Of a stretch of DNA of 64,000 bases, positions 44,546-53,195 are shown one piece after another. The DNA is from Deltaproteobacteria bacterium (GTDB lineage: Bacteria; Desulfobacterota; Desulfobacteria; Desulfobacterales; JAHEIW01). Within the stretch, counting starts at the first letter, position 1. Each line of letters opens with the position of its first letter. The stretch is from contig JAHEIW010000008.1 in NCBI GenBank assembly GCA_024639185.1, positions 2,843-66,842 on the forward strand, read 5' to 3'. The notes below the pieces were generated by a model. It saw nothing but the letters and a program-made list of their open reading frames with translations, was not told where the DNA came from and did not search any database. Both the position numbers and the translations under genes were made by a program.

Positions 44546-45931
44546 ATGGAAGAATTTACTGCCGATCAAATTGCGGCACTGTCTAAATTTGTATCCTCCG
44601 AAAGATTTTCAACCGGTCAGTCCAGCCGCGAACTGCATTTGCATGATATCTCCGCTCATCGTGGGCTCATACCCGCCGGTATTATCTGGCCGGTGTCCAC
44701 TGAAGAAATTTCAAAAATCTTGACTTGGACTTATGATCAGAATGTGCCGGTCACCCCTTGGGGCGCAGGCACCAGTACAGAGGGCAATCCTGTGCCCACC
44801 CGTGGCGGCCTTGTCATGGACCTGACCCGCATGGATAAAATTATTGAAATCCGTCCCCGGGACCTGCAGGCCGATGTCCAGCCCGGTGTTTTGCGCAAAG
44901 AACTCAACCGCCAGGCCGGCCAGCAGGGGCTTTTTTTCCCTCCCGACCCCGGGGCTGACGCCACCATCGGTGGCATGATCGCCAATAATGCTTCGGGAGT
45001 TCAAACCGTCAAATACGGAGCCACCAAAGATTATGTCATGAAACTTACGGTGGTGCTGCCCGGCGGCAACATTATTCACACCGGTTGCAAAGCGCATAAA
45101 TCCTCTTCGGGATATGATCTATCCCGCTTATTTGTTGGATCCGAGGGCACCCTGGGAATCGTGACCGAAGCCACCCTGCGGTTGACCGGCATCCCCAGCC
45201 ACCACCTGGCGGTTACGATTTCCTTCAGTCAGCTGGATGAGGCCTCACAGGCTGTGGCGATCATGATCGGCTCCGGATTGGAGCCGGCCGCCCTGGAATT
45301 GCTGACACCACAGCTGATCCATCTGATGAACCGTGAAAATAATATAGGGCTTCCGGAGGCGCCAACGCTTTTTTGCGAATTTCACGGCATCAGTGCGGCC
45401 ACCCTGCAGGAAACCGCCGACCTGACCCGGGAATTATGTGAAGATTGCGGGGCCACCGGATTCAAGTCCGGCGTTGAGGCCAATGAACGCGCCCAGCTCT
45501 GGCGTGCGCGTCATGAAGCCTGGGAAACCATTCACCGTGCCCACCCGGGCAAGGAGACCCTGATCGTGGATGCAGCGGTGCCCATCTCACGCTATCCGGA
45601 GATGATCATCTTCTCGCAGAAACTGGTGGATGACAAAGGGGCTGCCGGTTATATCTTTGGCCATGCCGGCGATGGCAATTTGCATGTTGTTCTGGTGGGC
45701 GATCCGGACAACGAAAAAGAGTGGTCTCTGCTGGAAGATATTAACACCCGGGTTGTCACCCGGGCGGTTCAACTGGGCGGCACCTGCACCGGCGAGCACG
45801 GCATCGGTATCGGCAAGCGCAAGTTTATGCAACTCGAGCACGGTGACAGTTATCAGTTGATGCGCCGGATCAAGGATCTAATCGATCCCAAGGGATTGCT
45901 CAATCCGGGGAAAATATTTATGGAACCTTAA
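44546..45931 (+). CDS. FAD-binding oxidase, GlcD/D-lactate dehydrogenase family
   Basis: A 461-residue flavoprotein with the FAD_binding_4 domain (about 40-215; PWGAGTSTEGNPVPTRGG) and the FAD-oxidase C-terminal domain (about 220-460) with GHAGDGNLHVVL, CTGEHGIGIGKRKF and DPKGLLNPGKIF. This is the GlcD/D-2-hydroxyacid dehydrogenase fold without fused iron-sulfur domains. Likely substrates are D-lactate, glycolate or another 2-hydroxyacid. ATG 44546 has GGAG 8 nt upstream; an upstream ATG at 44465 lies inside the palindromic element. It could use the LutA-type proteins as electron acceptor. Confidence 0.9.
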   Translation: MEEFTADQIAALSKFVSSERFSTGQSSRELHLHDISAHRGLIPAGIIWPVSTEEISKILTWTYDQNVPVTPWGAGTSTEGNPVPTRGGLVMDLTRMDKIIEIRPRDLQADVQPGVLRKELNRQAGQQGLFFPPDPGADATIGGMIANNASGVQTVKYGATKDYVMKLTVVLPGGNIIHTGCKAHKSSSGYDLSRLFVGSEGTLGIVTEATLRLTGIPSHHLAVTISFSQLDEASQAVAIMIGSGLEPAALELLTPQLIHLMNRENNIGLPEAPTLFCEFHGISAATLQETADLTRELCEDCGATGFKSGVEANERAQLWRARHEAWETIHRAHPGKETLIVDAAVPISRYPEMIIFSQKLVDDKGAAGYIFGHAGDGNLHVVLVGDPDNEKEWSLLEDINTRVVTRAVQLGGTCTGEHGIGIGKRKFMQLEHGDSYQLMRRIKDLIDPKGLLNPGKIFMEP

Positions 45932-45990
45932 ACGGCTGGGGTAAAAAAAATTTCGTCAAAAATACTTCACGAGCAGGCAAAATGAAACAG

Positions 45991-46090
45991 GCATAAGGCC
46001 CAAGGCGCAGGGCGCAAGGATAAGACCTCGAATCTGAATCGTTTTTACTGTCGGCCGTGTGCCTTACGCCGTGCGCCGAACACGTAAGAC
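45991..46090. repeat. Imperfect palindrome, AAGGCGCAGGGCGCAAGG type
   Basis: GCATAAGGCCCAAGGCGCAG and GGGCGCAAGG are mirrored by GTGCCTTACGCCGTGCGCC about 55 bp on. No coding sequence is seen. Confidence 0.5.
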
Positions 46091-46152
46091 CACCGTAAAT
46101 AGAAATACATTCTTGTGGCAGGAATTTCGAATAACATTCAACGGAGGTAATT

Positions 46153-47028
46153 ATGAAAATTGCATTTATCGGACTGGGAACCATGGGTGTGGGCATGTCG
46201 CTCAATATTCTTAAAGCCGGCCACGAGGTCAGCGTGCACAACCGCACCCGTGAAAAAGAAAAAGCCGTCGCCAAAGAAGGGGCCCGGCGGGCCGTATCAC
46301 CGCGGGAGGCCGCAGAAGGTGCCGAAATTATGGTGACGATGGTCAGCGATACGCCCGATGTTGAAGAAGTCGTTCTGGGCACTGACGGGATCATCCATGG
46401 CGCGCCCCGGGGCGCGATTGTGATCGACATGTCCACCATCAGCCCGGCTGCCACACGCAAAATGGCGCAGGCGCTCGGTCAAAAAGGCATCAAAATGCTG
46501 GATGCGCCGGTTTCCGGAGGACCGGAAGGCGCCAACAATGGAACATTAGCTATTATGGTGGGCGGAGATTCGGACGATTTTGCAAAAGCCTTGCCGATCC
46601 TGGAAATCATGGGCAAAACCGTTACCCACGTGGGGCCCATTGGCGCCGGACAAATTACCAAGGCCATCAATCAAATTATCATTTCCGGTACCTATCTTAG
46701 CGTGGCGGAAGGATTAACGCTGGGCATGAAAGCCGGGCTGGATATGGAAAAAGTGATCGCGGCCATCAATGGCGGTGCAGCCAGCTCGTGGGTTTTACAC
46801 AACCGCGGCATCAATGTGGTCAACAATGACTACCCGCTGGGTTTCCGCGTCAAGCTGCACCACAAAGACCTGGGAATCGCGCTGCAAACGGCACGCGAAT
46901 TGGAAGTGACACTTCCGGTCACCGCTTTCGTCGAACAAATCGAAAATGGTCTTATTGCCAGCGGCTACGGGGACGACGATGTATCTGCTATCGGTCGTGC
47001 AATACGAAAGCAATCCGGACTAGATTAA
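46153..47028 (+). CDS. 3-hydroxyisobutyrate dehydrogenase-family NAD(P)-dependent beta-hydroxyacid dehydrogenase
   Basis: A 291-residue enzyme. The Rossmann motif is GLGTMGVGMS (7-16), the substrate-binding DAPVSGGPEGANNGTLAIMV lies at 117-136, and catalytic Lys170 sits in GAGQITKAINQI. Asn31-Arg32 after beta-2 (HNRTREK) suggests NADP(H) use. Family members handle 3-hydroxyisobutyrate, tartronate semialdehyde, 3-hydroxypropionate or glyoxylate. Proximity to glycolate/lactate oxidases favours tartronate semialdehyde or glyoxylate reduction, but this is inferred. ACGGAGGTAATT precedes the start. Confidence 0.88.
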   Translation: MKIAFIGLGTMGVGMSLNILKAGHEVSVHNRTREKEKAVAKEGARRAVSPREAAEGAEIMVTMVSDTPDVEEVVLGTDGIIHGAPRGAIVIDMSTISPAATRKMAQALGQKGIKMLDAPVSGGPEGANNGTLAIMVGGDSDDFAKALPILEIMGKTVTHVGPIGAGQITKAINQIIISGTYLSVAEGLTLGMKAGLDMEKVIAAINGGAASSWVLHNRGINVVNNDYPLGFRVKLHHKDLGIALQTARELEVTLPVTAFVEQIENGLIASGYGDDDVSAIGRAIRKQSGLD

Positions 47029-47150
47029 TAGAACCTACGGGTTATCCGTCAGCAGTTCATTGTATTTGAAAGGGCTGTTATTCGAACTTATGATTAAAGC
47101 TGGCTTTTGTTTTGATGCACTCGCGATCGCAGAGCCCTATGGGAGAAACA

Positions 47151-47639
47151 ATGATACCTGAAATAGAAAAGATCCTGTACACCACCGACCTTTCAGAAAA
47201 TGCGCGCTATGCCTTCAGCTATGCGGCCAGTCTGGCCAACCGCTATGATGCCGGCATCACCATCCTGCATGTGTTGGAAGATATATCGCCCACCACCGAC
47301 AACCTGGTGGTTGGCATCATAGGCCGGGAGAAATGGAATGAGCTCAGGGGCAACAATGAAAAAGAGGTTCTGGCCACCCTTAAATCAAGGCTCACCGAGT
47401 TTTGTGAAGATGTGCAGGCAGAGCTCCCATCGTGTCCGTTTATCACCGACAGCATCAAGGTCAAAATCGGCAAGCCGGTCGCTGAAATTTTGCAGGAAGT
47501 TGAAAATAACGACTACGATATGGTCGTAATGGGTGCCTACGGCCATGGTGCTCTGTCAGATGCGGTGATGGGCAGCGTTTCGCGGCGGGTGGTCCGGCGC
47601 TGCAAGAAGCCGGTATTGGTGGTTAGACTTCCCGAGTAA
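47151..47639 (+). CDS. Universal stress protein (UspA family), copy 2
   Basis: A 162-residue Usp, paralog of the one at 37.8 kb; the two share EI-+IL-TT-LS-NAR-AF-YA-SLANRY. Its ATP-binding loop GAYGHGALSDAVMGS fits G-x2-G-x9-G-S, so nucleotide binding is likely here even though the loop is altered in copy 1. GGGAG precedes ATG 47151. It closes the lactate region on the plus strand and is followed by an AT-rich hairpin. Confidence 0.88.
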   Translation: MIPEIEKILYTTDLSENARYAFSYAASLANRYDAGITILHVLEDISPTTDNLVVGIIGREKWNELRGNNEKEVLATLKSRLTEFCEDVQAELPSCPFITDSIKVKIGKPVAEILQEVENNDYDMVVMGAYGHGALSDAVMGSVSRRVVRRCKKPVLVVRLPE

Positions 47640-47662
47640 AAATTGGTTTAGAAACCAATTTT
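47639..47662 (+). terminator. Hairpin after usp2
   Basis: AAAATTGGTTT / AAACCAATTTT surrounds a 2-nt centre directly at the stop codon and is followed by TTGGTTATT. The stem is AT-rich, so this is a weak terminator candidate. Confidence 0.4.
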
Positions 47663-47664
47663 GG

Positions 47665-47746
47665 TTATTGGTTAATCGTTATTCGTCATTGGCATGAGAT
47701 GCGTCTCCGTTTTCCTCTAATAACTAATAACAAATAACGAATAACT
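47665..47746. repeat. Inverted repeat, TTATTGGTTAATCGTTATTCG type
   Basis: TTATTGGTTAATCGTTATTC (47665-47684) is answered by AATAACTAATAACAAATAAC and GAATAAC (47720-47746). It lies between the convergent usp2 and truncated synthetase genes. Confidence 0.5.
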
Positions 47747-47786
47747 TAACATAAGGTGGCGGAATGTGACTTAATTTTGCACAATA

Positions 47787-48452
47787 TCAAACACCTTTAT
47801 ATATCTTTTTGACTTCCTGTTCTTTTAAGTCCTTGCGCATAATTTTGCCGGTGGCCGTCATCGGCAGCTCGTCGACAAATTCAATCTGCCGCGGGTACTC
47901 ATGTGCAGCCAGGCGCACCTTAACAAATTCCTTAATGTCAGCGGCGACATCATCACCGGCTGCAACATCCGATTTAAGGGCGACAAAAGCCTTGACAATT
48001 TCGGTCTGCACGTCATCCGGGCTGCCGACAACCGCCACCATGCCCACATGCGGGTGCTTCATAATACAATCTTCGATCTCGGCCGGCCCGATGCGATAAC
48101 CGGCGCTGGTGATCACATCGTCCTTGCGACCCACAAACCAAAAATACCCCGCTTCGTCCTGTTTGGCCAGATCGCCTGTCAGGCGCCAAGCGCCTACAAA
48201 TTTATCAGCCGTGGCCTGCGGATTTTTCCAGTATTCTAAAAACATGACCGGGTCAGGCTGGTTGGACAGGCGCTTTAAATCCGCAAACGTATATTTTTCG
48301 ACCCGGCCGTCTTCATTTTTATATATCAGGGCCAGCCGGTCGGGCTGTGCAGCCCAGCGGTCACAGATGTCCACACCAATGTTGTAATGCTCGGGAATTT
48401 CCCAGCGAAATTGGGTAACGACATCCTCGTAAGTATTGCCGGGTGTTAGCAT
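47787..48452 (-). pseudogene. Acyl-CoA synthetase (medium-chain/AcsM-like) with an in-frame internal deletion
   Basis: This 221-residue frame joins the first 64 or so residues of an acyl-CoA synthetase (FRWEIPEHYNIGVDICDRWA, YTFADLKRLSNQ) straight to the C-terminal domain of the same kind of enzyme (DPVMFLEYWKNPQATADKF, LTGDLAKQDEAGYFWFVGRK, lysine at about 203 in TGKIMRKDL). About 330 residues, including the P-loop and substrate pocket, are missing. The frame is preserved and AGGAG precedes the ATG, so a product may be made, but it cannot form acyl-adenylate alone. It is most likely a deletion pseudogene; an assembly collapse is possible. Confidence 0.8.
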
Positions 48453-48527
48453 AACCGCATCTCCTCAGCATCAATTTATGCTGGCCCCAACATCAATAGG
48501 GGGTCGGAATGAATACAACCGCTCTCT

Positions 48528-49766
48528 TTATTGACCTCGGGCTGCTTTTATTTCGGCCTCGGGTCGCCAGTTTTCAGGTGCTTTGAGTTCCAGCAGGTCA
48601 TGATAGATAGGGAACGGATATTGGGGATTGTCAGCCACCCGTCCGAAGTATGTTGAACAGCTCAATTGATTGTCGATGGTGCGGAAAAAGAGCTTTCCGC
48701 GGGTGGTGTCAATGGTCATTCCTTTCATGGCATCTTTGACCTTTTCGACATCGATGCTGCCGGCTTTTTCAACACCCTGTTTAAGGGCATAAACACCGTC
48801 ATAGGCCATCACCACCCAATCGCTGGGATAGGTGCCAAATTTGGCATGATAGGTATCCACCAATTTGGCCATCATGGGGACATCCAGGTGGGCAAAAAAG
48901 GGCGCCCGGGTCCGACCATACTGGCCTCTACGAATGCTTCTGGCCTGTGATTTCAATTCGGCGAGGCTGATCAGACCACCCGGATATTCAACCTGTTTGA
49001 ATAACCGATAGTCTCTGGCATCCCTCATCCAGAAGGTATTGTCCGTGCCCGCAATGGATCCGAGGACAAAATCAGGCTTTTGGGCCAGAATATCGACAAT
49101 AAAGGAATTAAAGCGCGACTGACCCAACCTTGGCCAGTAGGTGCTCACCAGCTCTAAATTCGGTGCGACCTGTCTTAAAAGATCGACCTGCACCTCCTGG
49201 CTGGACCGGCCCCAGGCATAGTCGGAGGCAATGGTCGCATATTTTGTCCAGTTATTTTCCTGGGCCAGATTGGCAACTCCGACGACGACTCCCTTGGACA
49301 TCATATAGGTGTTGGGGACAACCGAAAAGGTATACGGGCTGGGGTCCATCTTCGTAATATTTTCCGAATTGCTGATCGTTGCAATGTGCAGGACTCTGTT
49401 CTGGCGGCAAATGGGTTTGATGGCCAGGGCCGTCGCACTGGAATAGGTTGCGATAATTGCTCGAACCTTATCGTTTTGAATCAGACTATTGACCACCTGT
49501 CGGGCAACTTCCGGTTTGGTCCGGGTATCTCGGATATGAAGTCTAATCCGATGCTCTCCCAGCAAGCCACCCGAAGCATTGATCTCATTGACGGCGATTT
49601 CGATGCCCTCCACCGCTTCCTTTGAGTAGGGAGCTCCGGTTCCGGAAAGGCCCAGCGCAACACCAAGATGGAAAGCGTCGCCGGCAAAAGCGCTGTCAAA
49701 AAGTATCACACCCGGTAAAATGATTGACAGAATGACGGAAATAGCGACAAAAGAATTCGTTTTCAT
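48528..49766 (-). CDS. Liv-type ABC transporter substrate-binding protein (orphan)
   Basis: A 412-residue Peripla_BP_6 protein with a signal peptide (VAISVILSIILPGVILFDSA, cleavage after FAGDA) and the core LGVALGLSGTGAPYSKEAVE. It differs from the LivK at 31.1 kb and has no permease or ATPase genes beside it: the neighbours are a TRAP transporter upstream and a broken acyl-CoA synthetase downstream. It may feed the LivHMGF system or serve as a sensor. AGGAGGCGCGTC precedes ATG 49766. Confidence 0.88.
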   Translation of the reverse strand: MKTNSFVAISVILSIILPGVILFDSAFAGDAFHLGVALGLSGTGAPYSKEAVEGIEIAVNEINASGGLLGEHRIRLHIRDTRTKPEVARQVVNSLIQNDKVRAIIATYSSATALAIKPICRQNRVLHIATISNSENITKMDPSPYTFSVVPNTYMMSKGVVVGVANLAQENNWTKYATIASDYAWGRSSQEVQVDLLRQVAPNLELVSTYWPRLGQSRFNSFIVDILAQKPDFVLGSIAGTDNTFWMRDARDYRLFKQVEYPGGLISLAELKSQARSIRRGQYGRTRAPFFAHLDVPMMAKLVDTYHAKFGTYPSDWVVMAYDGVYALKQGVEKAGSIDVEKVKDAMKGMTIDTTRGKLFFRTIDNQLSCSTYFGRVADNPQYPFPIYHDLLELKAPENWRPEAEIKAARGQ

Positions 49767-49866
49767 GACGCGCCTCCTCACCGATGGTTACGTTGTGAGC
49801 GGTGCTCCCCTCCATAACGGCCGAGAACCGTTGGTCGCCAGGGCGCGACAGGACGCCGTTTTGGGC

Positions 49867-51252
49867 TTAGCCGTAAGCCAGGGCCGGCAGCCAGATGACC
49901 AGCTGCGGCCAGATCGCGATTATGACCAGCCCGATCAATTGCAGGATGATAAACGGCACCACGCCTTTGTAAATATCAACCAGCTCCACTTCAGGCGGCG
50001 CCACACCCTTGAGATAGAAAAGGGCAAATCCAACAGGAGGCGTTAAAAATGAGGTTTGCAAACTTACGGCAATCAGGACCACAAACCAGACCAGCTCCGG
50101 ATTATCCACGACGCCGTGCCCCTCGATCTGAAATCCCAGGTTAGAGACAACCGGTGCAATCAAGGGTAAAACGATTAAGGTGATTTCGATCCAGTCTAAA
50201 AAGAATCCGAGTAAAAAGACAGCGCCCAGAATGACGGCCATGATGCCATAGGGCCCCAGCGGGATTCCGGTTAAAATTCTTTCGATGAATTCATCGCCCC
50301 CCAGGCTTCGCAGCACCAGGGCAAAACAGGTGGCCCCCAGAAAAATAGCGAAAATATAGGCGGTGGTATTAAAGCAGGCCTTCATGACTTCGGTGATGAC
50401 CTTAAAATTGAGCTTTTTATTGATGGCTGCCAAAATGGTGGCACCCAGGGCGCCGACCCCGCTGGCTTCCGTGGGGGTCGTAATGCCGGCAAAGATGGAG
50501 CCCAGCACGGCAATAATCAGGGCTGCCGGGGGCAAAATGCTTTTGAGTACATCCCAGATCATGCGCCAGGCGATCGGCTCACGCTCGGGATCAAGCGGCG
50601 CTGCTTTGGGATTTAAAAAACTAAAAATCAGAATATAAGTGATATATAAGGAGCCCAGGATGACGCCGGGTACGACGGCGCCCATAAATAAATCTCCCAC
50701 AGACAGACCCAGCTGATCGGCCATGATGACCAGCATGATACTGGGCGGAATCAGAATGCCCAGCGTTCCGGAACCGGCGATGGTTCCGAGGGCCAGGGTT
50801 TTGGAATACCCCTGCTTCATCATCGCCGGCAAAGACAAAAGCCCCAGCAGCACCACCGAGGCCCCGATAATGCCGGTTGACGCCGCCAGGATGATGCCGA
50901 TGGTGGTCACCGTTACCGCCAGCCCGCCGCGCACCTTGCCGAACAAACTCTGCATGGACTTCATCATGGTTTCAGCGATCCCCGAGCGGTCGAGCATCAG
51001 GCCCATGAAGATGAACATGGGCAGGGCCACCAGAACCCAGTTATCCATGAATTTATAAATCCGATTAACCACCATCCCCAGCGTCAGGTAGTCCAGCCCG
51101 GTAATGGTGCCAAACCAGAGATCTGAATAATAGCCCACCAGGGTAAATAGCATGGCCACGCCCCCCAGCACCCAGGCAACCGGAAAACCGGTGAACAAAA
51201 GTCCGACAAAGGTCAAGAACATAGCAATGACGAGGTAATCATTGAATTCCAT
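49867..51252 (-). CDS. dctM: TRAP transporter large permease DctM
   Basis: A 461-residue protein with about twelve hydrophobic segments. DctM hallmarks are the LPMFIFMGLMLDRSGIA region (about 77-93), GTLGILIPPSIMLVIMAD (about 156-173) and TPPVGFALFYLKGVAPPEV near the C-terminus. It is the ion-coupled transport subunit of a tripartite (TRAP) importer of organic acids. It starts 3 bp after dctQ, so the two are translationally coupled. Confidence 0.94.
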   Translation of the reverse strand: MEFNDYLVIAMFLTFVGLLFTGFPVAWVLGGVAMLFTLVGYYSDLWFGTITGLDYLTLGMVVNRIYKFMDNWVLVALPMFIFMGLMLDRSGIAETMMKSMQSLFGKVRGGLAVTVTTIGIILAASTGIIGASVVLLGLLSLPAMMKQGYSKTLALGTIAGSGTLGILIPPSIMLVIMADQLGLSVGDLFMGAVVPGVILGSLYITYILIFSFLNPKAAPLDPEREPIAWRMIWDVLKSILPPAALIIAVLGSIFAGITTPTEASGVGALGATILAAINKKLNFKVITEVMKACFNTTAYIFAIFLGATCFALVLRSLGGDEFIERILTGIPLGPYGIMAVILGAVFLLGFFLDWIEITLIVLPLIAPVVSNLGFQIEGHGVVDNPELVWFVVLIAVSLQTSFLTPPVGFALFYLKGVAPPEVELVDIYKGVVPFIILQLIGLVIIAIWPQLVIWLPALAYG

Positions 51253-51255
51253 GAT

Positions 51256-51783
51256 TTAGGTTCTCCTCAGGGAGAGAAACGTACGAACGGCACGCGAAAC
51301 GGTGGCTATGCCCAGCAGAGCGAATGTGATCGGTATCACGCTTTTTATTGCCCAGCGCCAGGGAAGCCCCATGGGGGCATCGGAGCGTTCGTTGACCCGC
51401 CAGGATTCCCAGACAAAGTCCAGGCTCTGATGAAAGATGATGATGATAAACGGCAACAGCAGAACGACGGTGCCGAACAGGTCCCAGCGGTACTTCCATT
51501 TTTGGGAGAGGCGGGCGTGGATGATATCCACACGAATATGCGAATCCAACATCTGGGCATATGAGGCCCCGAACATGATACCCAGGGCATACAAATGCCA
51601 CTGCAATTCTTCCAGGACAACCAGGCCGCGGCCGAATCCATAGCGCAAAACGACCTGCAGAATAATCACAACAATAAGGATGCCATTGGTCCACATAACC
51701 ACATGCCCGATGGAACGAATAATGGCATCCAGGGTGTCGCAAAACTTGTTGGGAACCTGTTCCTGGTTGACTTCAGCGTTCAT
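51256..51783 (-). CDS. dctQ: TRAP transporter small permease DctQ
   Basis: A 175-residue protein with four transmembrane segments. The DctQ signature spans the second helix region (EELQWHLYALGIMFGASYAQ), followed by SHIRVDIIHARLSQKWKYRW. It binds DctM and is needed for transport. AAGGAGATCACC precedes ATG 51783. It follows dctP by about 140 bp. Confidence 0.92.
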   Translation of the reverse strand: MNAEVNQEQVPNKFCDTLDAIIRSIGHVVMWTNGILIVVIILQVVLRYGFGRGLVVLEELQWHLYALGIMFGASYAQMLDSHIRVDIIHARLSQKWKYRWDLFGTVVLLLPFIIIIFHQSLDFVWESWRVNERSDAPMGLPWRWAIKSVIPITFALLGIATVSRAVRTFLSLRRT

Positions 51784-51925
51784 GGTGATCTCCTTGAAGT
51801 ATAGGGACTTCAGTAAATCATCCCGTCCCTTCAATCATTGACCGGAAGTTTGGCATGAGCGGCGCGGTAGTCGATACACACGAACCTATCCGCGCCGCTC
51901 CGAAAAGATTCTTAAAGCAGCCAGA

Positions 51926-53008
51926 CTACTTGATCGGTTTGGGCCTCGGCAGGAACCCGTATGACTGCCAGAAGCTGTAATTGGTGCGAAATGCGCTGAG
52001 ATCATCCCAGGCTTCCTTAAACATCGGAGATTGAGCGGACAGTTCGACCGCGACTTCCTGCCAGGCCTTTTTGAAGGCGTCCAGCATGTCATCCGACCAG
52101 TAGTGAAGCGTCACGCCGCGCTGTTCGACATTTTCCCTAATCACCTGTCCCTGAAGAGCCTCGGTGTAAGCAAAGGAATCAGCCGTCGCGGCCACACACA
52201 TCATTTCAATGATCATCTTCTGTTGATCGCTCAGGCCGTTCCAGACATCCTTATTGATCAGCAGCTCAAAGAGGGTGGCCTGTTGATGCCAGCCGGGGAA
52301 ATAATTATGTTTGACCACTTTGTAAAAACCGAGACGGGCGTCGATGGCAGGCATCGAGAATTCGGTCGCGTCAATGGCTTTTTTCTCCAGAGCAGGAAAA
52401 ATTTCACCGCCCGGTAGCAGACTGACCGAAACGCCCAGCTTCTGCACGGCCTTGCCGCCCAGGCCATAAAATCGCATCTTCAATCCTTTAAGATCATCGA
52501 TGGAATTGATCGGACTGCCGAACCAGCCGGATGTTTCCGGTGCGATAATACCGCAAGGTATCACGTGCACGTTATAGCCGGCATCATCATACATTTTCTG
52601 GTAAAGTTTGCGACCGTTTCCGTACCACATCCAAGCCAGAAATTCGCCGGCTTCAGGTCCGAACGGAACGGTGGAAAAAATGGATGCACCCGGTATCTTG
52701 CCTTCCCAGTAACCCGATATGCTGTAACCGGCATTGACTTTTCCTTTCGAGACCGATTCCAGAATCTCAAACGGGGCAACAAGTTTGCCAGGTTCGTACA
52801 CTTTCATTTTTACGCTGCCGCCGCTGGCAAGGTTGATTCTGTCTTCTATCCATTTAATCGTTGAGCCCAGACCCGGCAAAGCAGTGGCAAAGCAGATGGG
52901 CACTTTCAACAACACCGGTTTATCTTTGGCCATTGCAGGGCCGGCTGAAAAACCAAAAACAGCTCCAAACAAGAATAAGCAAACGATGACCATACTCAGT
53001 TTTTTCAT
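51926..53008 (-). CDS. dctP: TRAP transporter periplasmic solute-binding protein DctP
   Basis: A 360-residue DctP-family protein with a signal peptide (KKLSMVIVCLFLFGAVFGFS, cleavage near AMAK). Family features include GKLVAPFEILESVSKGKVNA, the specificity stretch FGSPINSIDDLKGLKMRFYG and GGEIFPALEKKAIDATEFS. The FE/SWEPA-like region suggests a monocarboxylate or 2-oxoacid ligand, such as lactate or pyruvate, but this is a weak call. AAGGAGAAACCGAG precedes ATG 53008. The promoter could be its own or the sigma-54 promoter upstream of the SDR. Confidence 0.9.
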   Translation of the reverse strand: MKKLSMVIVCLFLFGAVFGFSAGPAMAKDKPVLLKVPICFATALPGLGSTIKWIEDRINLASGGSVKMKVYEPGKLVAPFEILESVSKGKVNAGYSISGYWEGKIPGASIFSTVPFGPEAGEFLAWMWYGNGRKLYQKMYDDAGYNVHVIPCGIIAPETSGWFGSPINSIDDLKGLKMRFYGLGGKAVQKLGVSVSLLPGGEIFPALEKKAIDATEFSMPAIDARLGFYKVVKHNYFPGWHQQATLFELLINKDVWNGLSDQQKMIIEMMCVAATADSFAYTEALQGQVIRENVEQRGVTLHYWSDDMLDAFKKAWQEVAVELSAQSPMFKEAWDDLSAFRTNYSFWQSYGFLPRPKPIK

Positions 53009-53195
53009 CTCGGTTTCTCCTTTCAATCTGATTTTAACTTTTGGATTTGTTGATCAGTGGAATGGACAGGTTGACAGAAAAGCAATCACCTCCCCCCTTT
53101 AGTAGCTTTAGTGCTCAAAAAATGCAAGTATCGTTTCGGTTATATAAAAGCAGATATTGAGATTGCGGTATTTTCCCCCTCATTTGCGACAGGGT

